A stretch of 56,397 nt of DNA from Bacillota bacterium (GTDB lineage Bacteria > Bacillota > Bacilli > Alicyclobacillales > SLC66), in assembly GCA_021785975.1 (NCBI GenBank), contig JAJYOE010000004.1:1-56397 (forward strand). Reading direction: 5' to 3'. A program made the translations under genes and the position numbers. Below, piece by piece: positions 36,434-48,023 of the stretch (its first letter is position 1; the number at the start of each line of letters is the position of its first letter). Below the pieces are notes generated by a model. The model did not search any database, was not told where the DNA came from, and saw only the letters and a list, made by a program, of their open reading frames with translations.

Positions 36434-37711
36434 TCAGTCCACAAAATCAAATTCGAGATCCCCGATCCGGATGACGTCTCCGTTGCCCGCTCCGCGAACT
36501 CGCAGCGCATCGTCCACTCCAGAGCGCTTCAAGATGCGCTGGAACCGTTTCACCGCATCGTACTGGTCGAAATTCGTCATTTGCACTAATTTCTCAAGCT
36601 CTTGACTGACTACCACGTATACTTCCTGATCCATTTCAATGAAAAATTGAATCTTTTGACCTTTCGCTGTATACACCACTTCGTCTGCCGATACTTCTTC
36701 TGGTTCCGGCTCCTCTGCGGGCAACGTGTCAAGCAAGTACCCGACGCGGGACATGAGTGCATCCACACCGGACCTCGTCGCGGCAGAGATAGGAATCACT
36801 TCAAGCTCCGGATAAGTCGCTTGAAATTCACGCAAGTGCTCGTGCGCTTCGGGCACATCCATCTTGTTAGCCGCGACAATTTGCGGACGTTTCACCAAAT
36901 GGGGATTGTAGGATTCCAGCTCTTTTTGAATCACCTGATAGTCTTGAACCGGATTCCTTCCTTCGGTGGCTGCCATATCGATCACATGAATTAATACCTT
37001 GGTGCGCTCAACGTGGCGAAGAAATTCATGTCCAAGTCCCAATCCCTCATGTGCACCTTCAATAAGACCAGGTAAATCGGCAAGCACAAACGACCTTCCC
37101 TCGCCAAGCGTCACTACCCCCAAATAGGGCGATAAGGTGGTGAAATGGTAAGCGGCAATCTTCGGCTCTGCCGCACTGACCACCGATAAGAGCGTGGATT
37201 TGCCTACACTAGGGAATCCCACAAGTCCCGCATCTGCGAGCAATTTCAATTCCAATAGCACCGTGCGCTCTTCACCAGGTTCGCCTTTTTCCGCCATATC
37301 CGGTGCCTTGTTCTTCGCGTTCGCAAAGTGAACGTTTCCGCGTCCACCGCGTCCGCCTTTGACAATTACCGCCCGCTCTCCATCTTTCGTCAAATCTGCG
37401 ATCAATTCACCAGTGAATGCATCTCGCACCACTGTTCCCGGAGGTACTTTCACAAGCAGGTCTTCGGCATGAGCGCCATATTGATTCTTAGGGCGGCCGT
37501 TTTCTCCACTTTTCGCCTTAAAATGGCGTTGATAGCGAAAGTCCATCAGCGTTCGAAGCCCTTCGTCCACCACAAACACGACGTTGCCTCCGCGCCCACC
37601 ATCTCCGCCAGCCGGTCCGCCCAGAGGCACGTATTTCTCCCTTCGGTAGGCCACCATGCCATTCCCGCCGTCTCCCGCTTTCACCTCAACTTTTGCTGTA
37701 TCGACAAACAT
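36434..37711 (-). CDS. obgE: Obg GTPase
   Basis: Essential 50S assembly GTPase of 425 aa. Glycine-rich Obg fold (about 1-158, with [16 protein letters not shown]), G domain (G1 [12 protein letters not shown]3 DLPGLIEG, G4 NKMD) and a C-terminal OCT domain. In Bacillus, obg also supports sporulation and sits after spo0B; here an intergenic terminator takes that place. Confidence 0.96.
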   Translation of the reverse strand: MFVDTAKVEVKAGDGGNGMVAYRREKYVPLGGPAGGDGGRGGNVVFVVDEGLRTLMDFRYQRHFKAKSGENGRPKNQYGAHAEDLLVKVPPGTVVRDAFTGELIADLTKDGERAVIVKGGRGGRGNVHFANAKNKAPDMAEKGEPGEERTVLLELKLLADAGLVGFPSVGKSTLLSVVSAAEPKIAAYHFTTLSPYLGVVTLGEGRSFVLADLPGLIEGAHEGLGLGHEFLRHVERTKVLIHVIDMAATEGRNPVQDYQVIQKELESYNPHLVKRPQIVAANKMDVPEAHEHLREFQATYPELEVIPISAATRSGVDALMSRVGYLLDTLPAEEPEPEEVSADEVVYTAKGQKIQFFIEMDQEVYVVVSQELEKLVQMTNFDQYDAVKRFQRILKRSGVDDALRVRGAGNGDVIRIGDLEFDFVD

Positions 37712-37730
37712 CGGAACACTCCTTTTTTAT

Positions 37731-37769
37731 ACAAAAAAAGCAAAACCCAGTCGCGCGCGGCAACTGGGT
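37731..37769 (-). terminator. Terminator of the rplU-prp-rpmA operon
   Basis: Minus strand: ACCCAGT (37763-37769) pairs with ACTGGGT (37745-37751) around an 11-nt loop, followed by TTTGCTTTTTTT. It separates rpmA from obgE. Confidence 0.8.
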
Positions 37770-37787
37770 CAGAATGTCAGTCCAAGT

Positions 37788-38096
37788 TTACAGTGCAGTC
37801 TCTACCGGTTCACTTGCCGCCACTGGATAGACGCTGACGCGCTTGCGATCGTGACCGAAACGTTCAAACTTCACTACGCCATCCACTTTGGCAAACAAGG
37901 TGTCGTCGCCGCCACGGCCTACGTTGGTTCCCGGATAGATTCGAGTTCCGCGTTGGCGCACCAGAATGCTGCCGCCAGTCACCAATTGTCCATCACCGCG
38001 CTTCACGCCAAGGCGTTTGGCATGGCTGTCACGCCCGTTGCGAGTGGAGGACACACCTTTTTTATGTGCAAATAATTGTAAATTATAACGCAACAA
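37788..38096 (-). CDS. rpmA: 50S ribosomal protein L27
   Basis: 102 aa. The N terminus [14 protein letters not shown] carries the short extension that Firmicutes cut off with protease Prp. The mature start of L27 is conserved ([20 protein letters not shown]). TTG start with AGGAGG 8 nt upstream. Third gene of rplU-prp-rpmA. Confidence 0.97.
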   Translation of the reverse strand: MLRYNLQLFAHKKGVSSTRNGRDSHAKRLGVKRGDGQLVTGGSILVRQRGTRIYPGTNVGRGGDDTLFAKVDGVVKFERFGHDRKRVSVYPVAASEPVETAL

Positions 38097-38111
38097 TGTA
38101 ATAACCTCCTG

Positions 38112-38444
38112 TCACTTTTTCAATAATTGTACTTTGACTCGCAAATACTTGTTGTGTTCTTCGGCTATTCCCATCAAACCGACTCGAAGACTTTGCGCCA
38201 ACCATTGCGTCTTCTCATCATCGCTGACTTCCACATCCATCAAGCCTTCGCTTGCCTGGTAGTTTAGCGTGGTTCCGCAAAGGGCCTCCACGCTATTGAC
38301 AAAATTGATGGACAATGCAGAAACTGCCGAACATACAATATCCTTGCCGTATTCACCAGAACCCGCATGACCTTCGATCAAAAAGCGAGTGATCTTTCGC
38401 GTCTGGTTCGGCATGACGGTTTCAAATATCTGCGCCCGAATCAT
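38112..38444 (-). CDS. prp: Ribosomal-processing cysteine protease Prp
   Basis: 110 aa with the catalytic pair in IEGHAGSGEYGKDIVCSAVSAL (His25, Cys38). Cleaves the N-terminal extension of L27, encoded directly downstream. Homologue of YsxB. Between rplU and rpmA, as in Bacillus. Confidence 0.93.
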   Translation of the reverse strand: MIRAQIFETVMPNQTRKITRFLIEGHAGSGEYGKDIVCSAVSALSINFVNSVEALCGTTLNYQASEGLMDVEVSDDEKTQWLAQSLRVGLMGIAEEHNKYLRVKVQLLKK

Positions 38445-38447
38445 GAA

Positions 38448-38759
38448 TTAACCTTGAATGGCAGTCACTTTGACCTTTGTATAAGGTTGACGATGGCCTT
38501 GCTTACGGCGATAGTTTTTCTTGGACTTGTATTTGAATACGATGATTTTCTTGCCTTTGCCGTGTTCGACCACTGTTCCCACTACTTTTGCGCCATCAAT
38601 GACTGGAGAACCCACCTGGACTTTTCCGTCTTTCTCTAAGAGCAACACCTTATCAAACGTGTATTCTGCACCGGCTTCTGCATCCAGTTTCTCAATATAA
38701 AGCGTAGAGCCTTCCTCTACCTTATATTGCTTACCGCCTGTTTCAACAATCGCGTACAA
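38448..38759 (-). CDS. rplU: 50S ribosomal protein L21
   Basis: 103 aa starting at TTG 38759 ([16 protein letters not shown]) with GGAGG 8 nt upstream. A longer in-frame extension upstream runs through the leader RNA and is not real. The C-terminal [22 protein letters not shown] is the RNA-binding signature. Confidence 0.97.
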   Translation of the reverse strand: MYAIVETGGKQYKVEEGSTLYIEKLDAEAGAEYTFDKVLLLEKDGKVQVGSPVIDGAKVVGTVVEHGKGKKIIVFKYKSKKNYRRKQGHRQPYTKVKVTAIQG

Positions 38760-38792
38760 TACGCGCACCTCCACCTGTTCGGACTCGCTGTC

Positions 38793-38820
38793 TAGGCACA
38801 GACTGATCTGTTTAAGCCTA
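38793..38820 (-). ncRNA. L21 leader-like hairpin upstream of rplU
   Basis: Minus strand: TAGGC-ttaa-ACAGA-tcag-TCTGT-GCCTA, a two-part stem with a side bulge, 34 bp before the rplU start. The position matches the L21 leader of Firmicutes, believed to be an autoregulatory element. The assignment rests on position and fold only. Confidence 0.5.
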
Positions 38821-38848
38821 TGGACATGCGGTGACACACTACCGACAT

Positions 38849-38878
38849 ACTTTATCACATATGGTGATGTGACTGCAA
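38849..38878 (-). promoter_or_regulatory. Candidate sigma-A promoter of the rplU operon
   Basis: Minus strand TTGCAG (38873-38878), 18 nt, TAAAGT (38849-38854). It overlaps the spoIVFB stop region and would drive the leader plus rplU-prp-rpmA. Confidence 0.35.
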
Positions 38879-39748
38879 GAGTCGATGGATTGGTTCCATC
38901 CACATCCCTCCGTCAAAAATGGCAGCGAGCACTTCTTTTTCCTCAATCAGCGGCCCAGTGGATATTCCATCATTCGTTAGTTCATGCTTATCTTTTAAAT
39001 AGATCACGTGATACGCTTCAGGAACGAATTGCGAAGCTACTTTCCCGATTTCTGTATTTTTATCGATGATTAAAGTTCGCAATACCTTGGTATCCGAACT
39101 ATCCCTGCGTTTATGGTCCAAAAAACGCAGCAAATCATAGCGGTTCTGGCGCCTCAATGAAATTGCCGAGACGAGCAAGAATACGCCCAGAATCAACATG
39201 CCAGCCTCTGGATATCCGAGCCAAAGCGCCACCCCGCCAAATACGATTAACAGTGTAGAAAGTGCCAATGACATCCTCGTCAACGCCTCCGTAGCTGCTT
39301 CATAACCTCTGGACAACGACAAGCCTGCCCTCGCAATTCGTCCGCCATCAAGTGGCAACGCCGGGAGGAGATTAAAAAAAAGTAACGTAAAGTTCATTTC
39401 TATAAATGGCTCGGCCATCTCTCTAGAGAGTTTCCCTAAAATCATCACCAGTATAGTGGATAGCGCCAGCACCAGATTGACAAGCGGTCCGCTTATGGAG
39501 ATCAGCACCTCATCACGGGGACTCCATCCTACGTGTTTACCGGTAATTCTTGCCACGCCTCCAAACGGGTATAACTCTATCGATTCAATGCGATAACCGA
39601 GGCGATACGCTACGACGGCATGTCCCAATTCATGTAGCAGTACCACGGCAAACAACCGCAATACAAGCCATAAAAAGTGGCCAAACAACGCATAAAATAA
39701 GAGGAGTAAAAAAAACAAATTAAGGCGAATCGGAAGTCTATGCTTCAC
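38855..39748 (-). CDS. spoIVFB: SpoIVFB-type intramembrane metalloprotease
   Basis: 297-aa site-2 protease. HELGH and [12 protein letters not shown] form the zinc site in the membrane core; a C-terminal cytosolic domain follows (about 205-297). Processes pro-sigma-K in the mother cell during sporulation, held by SpoIVFA. It lies 1 bp from spoIVFA. Confidence 0.93.
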   Translation of the reverse strand: MKHRLPIRLNLFFLLLLFYALFGHFLWLVLRLFAVVLLHELGHAVVAYRLGYRIESIELYPFGGVARITGKHVGWSPRDEVLISISGPLVNLVLALSTILVMILGKLSREMAEPFIEMNFTLLFFNLLPALPLDGGRIARAGLSLSRGYEAATEALTRMSLALSTLLIVFGGVALWLGYPEAGMLILGVFLLVSAISLRRQNRYDLLRFLDHKRRDSSDTKVLRTLIIDKNTEIGKVASQFVPEAYHVIYLKDKHELTNDGISTGPLIEEKEVLAAIFDGGMWMEPIHRLLQSHHHM

Positions 39749-39749
39749 T

Positions 39750-40547
39750 TCATTTCACCGACTGAAAAAGTTGGAGTGGATTGCGATATGCGCCTTTGTA
39801 TATATAGCCGAATGTCAATTCCGCCTGATGCGGAGGTAACATGCCCACTAGTTGTCCGGATACCACGTATTCTTGCGGTTTCACAAGCACCGAGCCTAGT
39901 TGTGAGTAAAAAGTTTCCCCATCACTGCCGTGATCAATGACAATAAAGTGGCCATTAGCCTGACTTTCTCCCACACGGACCACCAGTCCATCCGCCGCTG
40001 CCACCACTTGCGAGCCTGGTCTGCCTTTGATCACCACATCAGGGTTCACCAGAGAAAAATCACGCACTACGTTCCCCACGACAGGATGTACGAACGTGAT
40101 TTTTGGCACCGTGGTGGAGGGTACCGTGATGGCGGAAGAAGGCACGATACCAAAATTTCTTGCCATGGCAGGTGGAAGTACGATCGCCGAGTAGTCTACA
40201 CGCATGGCGGATTGCACATATCCTTGAACTGTCCTGGCAATTGGCTTGTCGCTGTGAAAAAACATCCACATGGCCGCAAATAACACTACAGCACCTATCG
40301 CCTGAATAAAAAAACGCTGTGTCAACGAACTCTCAGGCACCTCATTCGCCGCACTCCTAAACCCGCCGCGATATGGTCGTTTTTTTGATGGGACATTTTT
40401 CGGTTTGACGCGATTCCCCGTAGATCCCACTTTAGTCCGAAATCCTGTCCATGAACGGGGAGATCCGTAAAGGTCATCATCAGGCGACAACGAATACTCA
40501 GGTCTAATATCCTCATGACGCTCCTTGGACTGATAAGGATTCTCCAC
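39750..40547 (-). CDS. spoIVFA: SpoIVFA, inhibitor and scaffold of SpoIVFB (degenerate LytM)
   Basis: 265 aa: long basic cytosolic N-terminal (about 1-78), one transmembrane helix (about 80-97) and a LytM-like C-terminal domain. The LytM zinc residues are missing (VNPDVVIKG and AELTFGY in place of the His motifs), so it is non-catalytic, as in Bacillus SpoIVFA. GTG start with GGAGGGGG 7 nt upstream. Under a candidate sigma-E promoter. Confidence 0.9.
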   Translation of the reverse strand: MENPYQSKERHEDIRPEYSLSPDDDLYGSPRSWTGFRTKVGSTGNRVKPKNVPSKKRPYRGGFRSAANEVPESSLTQRFFIQAIGAVVLFAAMWMFFHSDKPIARTVQGYVQSAMRVDYSAIVLPPAMARNFGIVPSSAITVPSTTVPKITFVHPVVGNVVRDFSLVNPDVVIKGRPGSQVVAAADGLVVRVGESQANGHFIVIDHGSDGETFYSQLGSVLVKPQEYVVSGQLVGMLPPHQAELTFGYIYKGAYRNPLQLFQSVK

Positions 40548-40593
40548 ACAAAAACCCCCTCCGCGCTGGCCGAGATAATGCCTCGTCCCAAAA

Positions 40594-40622
40594 AACGTAT
40601 GCGCGTTAAAGGGGTTCTATGC
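40594..40622 (-). promoter_or_regulatory. Candidate sigma-E promoter of spoIVFA
   Basis: Minus strand GCATAGA (40616-40622), 14 nt, CATACGTT (40594-40601), 47 bp before spoIVFA. The spacing equals that of the spoIIIA promoter. Confidence 0.6.
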
Positions 40623-40659
40623 TTGGTGGCTCATTCATGGCAAAGACTAAAGAAGAAGC

Positions 40660-41454
40660 TTACCCTAGCCCCATCATTTTTTTCATCCGCTTAAAAAATC
40701 CAGACTGTTCTTGCAAATTCATCAGCGGAACAGGGTCGCCAATGATGCGTCTGGCAATGTTGCGATACGCCTGGGAAGCCTTAGAATCTGGTTTCACCAC
40801 TGTCGGTTCCCCGTGATTCGCATTTTTGATGACTTGCTCATCATCAGGCACAATACCTAATAAATCCAAAGAAAGAACAGAAATTATATCGTCAATATCC
40901 AGCATTTCTCCATTTTTAACCATATGAGGACGAATTCGATTAATGATGAGCTTGGCGGGAGGAATTTTCTCCGCCTCCAATAAACCAATCACCCGGTCTG
41001 CATCGCGAACGGCCGCCTGTTCCGGTGTGGTGACCACAATCGCCTGATCGGCGCCGGTAATGGCCACACGAAATCCGTGTTCAATTCCCGCCGGGCAATC
41101 GATGAGTACATAATCAAAGTCCATTTTGAGTTTATGCACAATCGCCTGCATCGCGCTTGTGCTGAGCGCAAGCTTATCCTTAGTTTGCGCCGCGGCAATC
41201 ATGTATAACTGATCAAATCGTTTGTCTTTAATCAGCGCCTGCTCAATACGACAATTGCCTGTTGCAATGTCGACAATATCGAAAATAATCCGATTGTCCA
41301 GCCCCATGACGACATCTAGATTGCGTAGCCCAATATCCGTGTCGACAAGACATACTTTTTTTCCTAAAAGGGCAAGTGCCGTACCAATATTGGCGGTCGA
41401 AGTGGTCTTGCCAACACCGCCTTTTCCGGAAGTCACGACTATCGCTTCGCCCAT
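40660..41454 (-). CDS. minD: Septum-site determining ATPase MinD
   Basis: 264 aa with deviant Walker A SGKGGVGKTTSTANIG (10-25), DTDIGLRNLD and the C-terminal membrane-targeting helix FFKRMKKMMGLG. Recruits MinC to the membrane. It lies 12 bp after minC. Confidence 0.96.
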   Translation of the reverse strand: MGEAIVVTSGKGGVGKTTSTANIGTALALLGKKVCLVDTDIGLRNLDVVMGLDNRIIFDIVDIATGNCRIEQALIKDKRFDQLYMIAAAQTKDKLALSTSAMQAIVHKLKMDFDYVLIDCPAGIEHGFRVAITGADQAIVVTTPEQAAVRDADRVIGLLEAEKIPPAKLIINRIRPHMVKNGEMLDIDDIISVLSLDLLGIVPDDEQVIKNANHGEPTVVKPDSKASQAYRNIARRIIGDPVPLMNLQEQSGFFKRMKKMMGLG

Positions 41455-41466
41455 GACCTTCCCCCC

Positions 41467-42162
41467 TTAAATCACTGCTTTATCTGTCATTAATAAATTT
41501 TGGAAATTTTGTAATAAGGACATTTTTTCTACTGCCATTTGATCGCCTTCAAGATGAGCAAATTCCATTTCTGCAGGATGTGAGTATGCTTCTGGAGACC
41601 TGCGAATCACGGTGGCGATTCGTACCTGCATGGGTTCAAAATAGGCAGCGGCGACAATGGCCCTCACATTACCTGATGCGCCTGCATGGACGTAACCTCG
41701 CAATCGGCCAAATACATAAATGTCACCAGACGCAACGATGTGCGCTCCCGGATTGACATTGCCAATGATCACCACATCGCCATCATGTTCGATCAATTGA
41801 CCAGACCTGATGGTGCCTTTATAGACATAAGGTGGTTTTGGCAACAATTTATGCGAGGCTTGGGGTTCCTCTTCCTCAGACTCCTGATAAAGCTTCACCT
41901 GAATTTCTCCGACAGCAAGGAATACCTTCTCGACAGCATCCTGAATTTCCGGCGTCAATTCGCGACTGCCATAATCCACATATACGGTCACTTTGGCACC
42001 ACTCGAAAAAGGGGACGATCCGTTACCCAACTTGGCAGTCAGCGCACCCAGCACTGCGTCAAATTGCACATCGTCAGCCAGTTTGAAAACAAGCCCGTTT
42101 TTTATACCCTTGATAGTGACATACTCCTGGCCGGCAGGTTCAAATGCCGTGTTGGTTAACAT
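41467..42162 (-). CDS. minC: Septum formation inhibitor MinC
   Basis: 231 aa. The N-terminal domain (about 1-100) should bind FtsZ; the C-terminal beta-helix has IRSGQLIEHDGDVVIIGNVNPGAHIVASGDIYVFGRLRG, the typical MinC repeat pattern. Directly abuts the PBP2 gene upstream. Confidence 0.94.
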   Translation of the reverse strand: MLTNTAFEPAGQEYVTIKGIKNGLVFKLADDVQFDAVLGALTAKLGNGSSPFSSGAKVTVYVDYGSRELTPEIQDAVEKVFLAVGEIQVKLYQESEEEEPQASHKLLPKPPYVYKGTIRSGQLIEHDGDVVIIGNVNPGAHIVASGDIYVFGRLRGYVHAGASGNVRAIVAAAYFEPMQVRIATVIRRSPEAYSHPAEMEFAHLEGDQMAVEKMSLLQNFQNLLMTDKAVI

Positions 42163-44079
42163 TTACATGCCCGTCCTCCCGTCGAAAACTCTCAACATTT
42201 TGTATTCAACGCGAGAATTGTGATTTCCTGCTGAATGATCAAAGAAACGGTCAAACATCGCCCTCGCAATCGGTCCTGTCGAATCGGCACCATGCCCACC
42301 GCCAGGGACAGCCACCGCAATGGCAATCTGCGGATGAGAATAAGGGGCAAATCCAATAAAAACGGCGTTGTCAAAACCGTCAATTCCCGTTTCCGCGGTA
42401 CCCGTTTTGCCTGCAGGTTCATAGGTCACGCGACGTCCCGAATGAAACGTATAGTAGGAAGTGCCGTTTTTGTCATTACATGTTAGATAAAGCCCAGACA
42501 TCACTGCATCCCAGTCTGCCTTTGGCAAATGCGTCGATTCACTCGTATAGCGCCTGATCGCAACCTGTTGATTGCCCAACCATTTTACCACATGCGGAAC
42601 AATTCTCACGCCACGATTGGCAAGTGTAGCTGCATAATTGGCCAGTTCCATGGTCGTGAACACTTCGTTTTGACCGATAGCGGTGTATGGCAAATCCGTC
42701 ACTTGTCCAGAATGCATGTTCACATATCCGCTCTCCGTATCGGGCAGATCTGAAACAGCACTGACTCCTAGACCAAATTGCTGTTGAAATTTCCTTAAAT
42801 CATTCAGTGTTTGGAATCTGTCTACCAAAAGCCATCGGGGAATCTGCTTTACCGAAACTGGAGGCCAATTGCCGTAACGCATACTCAATTTATAGAAAAA
42901 CACGTCGCAAGACTCAGCCAGCGCCATAGGAAGTGTCAAAAAACCATGGTGACTCCAACAGTGAATGGCGGTGCCATCCGTCTTCGGTAGTGAATAACTG
43001 CCATCACAATACTCCTCGTGTTCATTGGTAAGCACTCCTTTTTGAAAGGCAAAAAGAGCAGTGAGCGGCTTCATCACAGAACCTGGAGCAATGGGCATTT
43101 GGGTGGCCCAGTTTTGTTCCGCAGGCAAAAACCTCGTGTGATACTCCCAATCTGACATTCCTCGAGCCATCCAGGCAGGATCGTAACCGGGAAAACTAGC
43201 CAGTGCAAGTATTTCACCACTTTGAGGATTGATGGCGACTGCCATCGCATGATTGACTTTTTGATGACCAAAACGCTTGAGGTGCGCCACTTGGTTTGCA
43301 AGAATGGTTTCTACATCGCGCTGATAATGGCTGTCAATCGTGAGAATGAGCGGCTTGCCTTTTTGGGAAGACCTGCTTTCTGCCAGACGCCGAATGGGAA
43401 TGCCTTTGCTGTCAATCTCCACCGCAATTTTACCGGGGGTTCCCCTTAACGAATCGTCAAACGACTTTTCTACGCCGCTCCATCCGACCATCGCATTTTC
43501 CGGAAACCCAGCCAGCGTGTATTGATGAAAGGACGACTGCGGAATGGCGTGGATATAGCCAAGGACGTGACAAGCCACCTCTTTTTGCGGATACCTTCTT
43601 ACTGAATCCGGTATAATCTGAATTCCGGGAAGTTGCCTCTGATGTTCAGCCACAAACGCAAGCGCCTGTGATGAGATCCGATTGGCAAGAAAAACCTGAA
43701 GTCTCGAATCATTCATTCCCTGCATGGTTCGCTTTAATGACTCCTGCGAAAAGCCAAGCTGATGGGCAAGTTCTTTTAATAACTGAGGATGAATGCTTGA
43801 CACACCGCGGGTATACACCAGGCTGTATATTGGTTCATCATAAGCGAGCAAGCGGTGATTGCGATCGTAGATTTCTCCACGCGGAGCAGGCGTTGGCAAC
43901 AAATTGACATGATTGCGGTGCGATAATTTTTCGAAATTATCATATTCAGTCCCCTGAATCACACCGAGTCGCATTTCCATAATAAGCGCCATAAGTGCCA
44001 GTATTGGAAAGAAAAACCGCAATCTGCGAACGCGCTGCGGTTCAGACTTACGCTTCTTCTTTTTTGCCCTTACGTTCAT
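42163..44079 (-). CDS. Class B penicillin-binding protein, PBP2/MrdA type
   Basis: 638-aa transpeptidase: N-terminal cytosolic tail, one transmembrane helix (about 20-38), dimerisation domain with PAPRGEIYDRN, and penicillin-binding domain with SVMK (334-337), SCD (390-392) and KTG (558-560). The SCD form of motif 2 matches MrdA rather than PBP3. Lies between mreD and minC, as the elongasome PBP does in many bacteria; probably the cylindrical wall transpeptidase. Confidence 0.9.
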   Translation of the reverse strand: MNVRAKKKKRKSEPQRVRRLRFFFPILALMALIMEMRLGVIQGTEYDNFEKLSHRNHVNLLPTPAPRGEIYDRNHRLLAYDEPIYSLVYTRGVSSIHPQLLKELAHQLGFSQESLKRTMQGMNDSRLQVFLANRISSQALAFVAEHQRQLPGIQIIPDSVRRYPQKEVACHVLGYIHAIPQSSFHQYTLAGFPENAMVGWSGVEKSFDDSLRGTPGKIAVEIDSKGIPIRRLAESRSSQKGKPLILTIDSHYQRDVETILANQVAHLKRFGHQKVNHAMAVAINPQSGEILALASFPGYDPAWMARGMSDWEYHTRFLPAEQNWATQMPIAPGSVMKPLTALFAFQKGVLTNEHEEYCDGSYSLPKTDGTAIHCWSHHGFLTLPMALAESCDVFFYKLSMRYGNWPPVSVKQIPRWLLVDRFQTLNDLRKFQQQFGLGVSAVSDLPDTESGYVNMHSGQVTDLPYTAIGQNEVFTTMELANYAATLANRGVRIVPHVVKWLGNQQVAIRRYTSESTHLPKADWDAVMSGLYLTCNDKNGTSYYTFHSGRRVTYEPAGKTGTAETGIDGFDNAVFIGFAPYSHPQIAIAVAVPGGGHGADSTGPIARAMFDRFFDHSAGNHNSRVEYKMLRVFDGRTGM

Positions 44080-44139
44080 CGCTCACTGATCCCTATCGCT
44101 GCATTCCCGAGATGCCTCTCCAAGTGTTAGCCTGCGCAA

Positions 44140-44655
44140 TCACGCCTCATTTGTTTCATCCGAATAGGATTTTTTGACTTTCGGGACAAGCAAGAAACGA
44201 TAAAAGAAATACAACAATAGCGAACACACAAAGGTGGAAATGGTCATCGATGTGGAAGTGGATACGACCACGTTGATGCTGGTACCCAGTTGTCCGAACA
44301 GGCGTATGATCCCGTAGGATAACCACACATAGAACTCCGTGCTGATCACAATGAGAAGTAAAGTTAAAAACAGGCTGACTCGCATAAACAAGCTGCGAAC
44401 ATAGCCGCTGATGTAGCCAATCAGAGCGTAGGCAAACGCGCTTTCCCCAAGAAAAGAGCCGAAGCTTGCATCCTGAATAAGTCCTATAACGATGCCAAAA
44501 ATCAGGCCTTCTCTCGATCCTCGAAACACGCTGACCATCACCAGTGCAATGACGACCAGACTCGGTTCAACGGCATGCAAATAAGGCACTTGAAAAACGG
44601 TAGTTTGCAAGATCAAACTGAGGAACAGCGCAATAAAGTACCAAGCCAGCCTCAT
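44140..44655 (-). CDS. mreD: Rod shape-determining protein MreD
   Basis: 171 aa with five or six predicted transmembrane helices. VFRGSREGLIFGIVIGLIQDASFGSFLG is the family motif. Start overlaps the mreC stop by 4 nt. It is an elongasome membrane partner. Confidence 0.92.
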   Translation of the reverse strand: MRLAWYFIALFLSLILQTTVFQVPYLHAVEPSLVVIALVMVSVFRGSREGLIFGIVIGLIQDASFGSFLGESAFAYALIGYISGYVRSLFMRVSLFLTLLLIVISTEFYVWLSYGIIRLFGQLGTSINVVVSTSTSMTISTFVCSLLLYFFYRFLLVPKVKKSYSDETNEA

Positions 44656-45512
44656 GGTTGCACCTGTCCCGGCTTTGGCGCCAGAACGAACACGTAATTC
44701 AATTGATTCATGTTGGCGAGCGGCTTGACAAGCGCTGAGCGCGTGATACTGGTACCATCAGAAATAAAGGAAACCACCCGGCCAATGGGAATCCCTTTTG
44801 GATAAATGTTGCTTAAGCCAGACGTTACCACTACGTCTCCCGGATGGATGTTGGTAGCAAGTTGCGAAATGAACTGCATCAGATAATATCCCTGCTTGGT
44901 AGGGGACCCAGATATCACTCCATATACAGGCGCGCCTCCGGATACAATGGAGGCCGATACACCGTCTGCTGTTTCTGATGAAGTCAATAGTTCCGCCGCA
45001 GAACTGTATGCTGCAACAGATTGCACCCTACCGATCAGATCGCCATTTTGATCGAGCACGGGCATAGTCACGCCAACGCCCGCTTTCTGCCCGACAGAAA
45101 GGACGATCTCAGAGTTCCAGGAAAGCGGGCTTCGGCCCGTAACTTCGCCTGCAATCAAGTGAAATTGCGGCGACTTCCCCTGATAATGAAGCATAGATTT
45201 GAGTTGTTGATTTTCCTTTTGCGCTTGATTCAATTGGATTTGAAGCAGCAAATTTTCGCTCGCCGTTTTTTTCAACGCTGCATTTTCAGCATATAAGTTT
45301 TCCAAATCTTTTAATCGCGAAAAAAACGTCTCTACTTGAAACACCGGTCCGTAGAAAGCCCTGCCCACGACTGATGTGATATCGATCGCAAATTTTTCCG
45401 GCCATGACACTTGCGTTAGACGCGAACGCAAGGAGACTCCCGCCAATACCACCAATAAAATGACTGCAGCCAAAAAAGCGAATAACCGGCCACCTGAAAA
45501 AAACCTGTTCAC
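44652..45512 (-). CDS. mreC: Rod shape-determining protein MreC
   Basis: 286 aa: short cytosolic N terminus, transmembrane helix (about 9-27), coiled coil (about 65-105) and the C-terminal beta-barrel with GVTMPVLDQNGDLIGRV and GDVVVTSGLSNIYPKGIPIG. Links the MreB filament to wall synthesis. GTG start. Confidence 0.94.
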   Translation of the reverse strand: MNRFFSGGRLFAFLAAVILLVVLAGVSLRSRLTQVSWPEKFAIDITSVVGRAFYGPVFQVETFFSRLKDLENLYAENAALKKTASENLLLQIQLNQAQKENQQLKSMLHYQGKSPQFHLIAGEVTGRSPLSWNSEIVLSVGQKAGVGVTMPVLDQNGDLIGRVQSVAAYSSAAELLTSSETADGVSASIVSGGAPVYGVISGSPTKQGYYLMQFISQLATNIHPGDVVVTSGLSNIYPKGIPIGRVVSFISDGTSITRSALVKPLANMNQLNYVFVLAPKPGQVQP

Positions 45513-45545
45513 GAATGCGCCTCTCCCTTATCCCACCGCTGGTGA

Positions 45546-47308
<1,763 letters not shown>

Positions 47309-47334
47309 GCTTCGCCCACCCCAAATTCAAGGAA

Positions 47335-47922
47335 TTATAGAAAGAATAATGGGGAGTCAACACCAAATTGTGACAACAACTCCACCGTCAACACCAGCGG
47401 CAACCCCATCACCGCGTAAAAATCTCCGTGAATTTCTTTGATCATCATGGCACCGATGCCCTGAATACTGTACGCTCCTGCCTTATCCATCGGTTCACCA
47501 GTGGCAATATACGCACGCAACCACTCTTCTTTACAAGGCATCATCACCACATCAACTTTGCGAAATCCTGCCTTAATCTCACGGGTCTTTGCATCCACGA
47601 CAGCAACGCCAGAATACACCTGATGAACAGTCCCTTGCATGCGAGTGAGCATGGCCAGCGCATGAGATTCATTCTCAGGTTTCCCAAAAATTTGGCCGCC
47701 AGAAACCACTACGGTATCTGCCCCGACGACAAGCCCGTCCCCTGCCCGATGAGCCACGTCCAACGCCTTGTCTACGGCAAGACTCACTACAAGATCCTCG
47801 GGCGATTCCGCCAATTTAACGCGTTCGTTCACCTCTGGAATCCATATCTCATGTTCAATTCCCAATTGATTGAGAAGCATTGTTCTTCTAGGTGAGCTGG
47901 AAGCTAATAAGATTTTTTTCAT
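47335..47922 (-). CDS. maf: Maf family nucleotide pyrophosphatase
   Basis: 195 aa. SSSPRRTMLLNQLGIEHEI near the N terminus, VGADTVVV and AGAYSIQGIGAMMIKEIHGDFYAVMGLPL near the C terminus. Hydrolyses non-canonical nucleotides; overexpression blocks septation in Bacillus. ATG 47922 (GGAG, 7 nt) is preferred over the upstream ATG at 47928. Confidence 0.94.
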   Translation of the reverse strand: MKKILLASSSPRRTMLLNQLGIEHEIWIPEVNERVKLAESPEDLVVSLAVDKALDVAHRAGDGLVVGADTVVVSGGQIFGKPENESHALAMLTRMQGTVHQVYSGVAVVDAKTREIKAGFRKVDVVMMPCKEEWLRAYIATGEPMDKAGAYSIQGIGAMMIKEIHGDFYAVMGLPLVLTVELLSQFGVDSPLFFL

Positions 47923-48023
47923 GATCATACTCCATTTGTTGTTAGTTTTAAGGTTTATATTGGCAGTATACCACGAACTGCATTTTCCCCCACTTCTATA
48001 GGATGGTTTTTACGCGCTTTGGT

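Noticed and set aside
38760-38903. N-terminal extension of L21
   Set aside because: It would translate the leader hairpin; L21 starts at TTG 38759 behind GGAGG.
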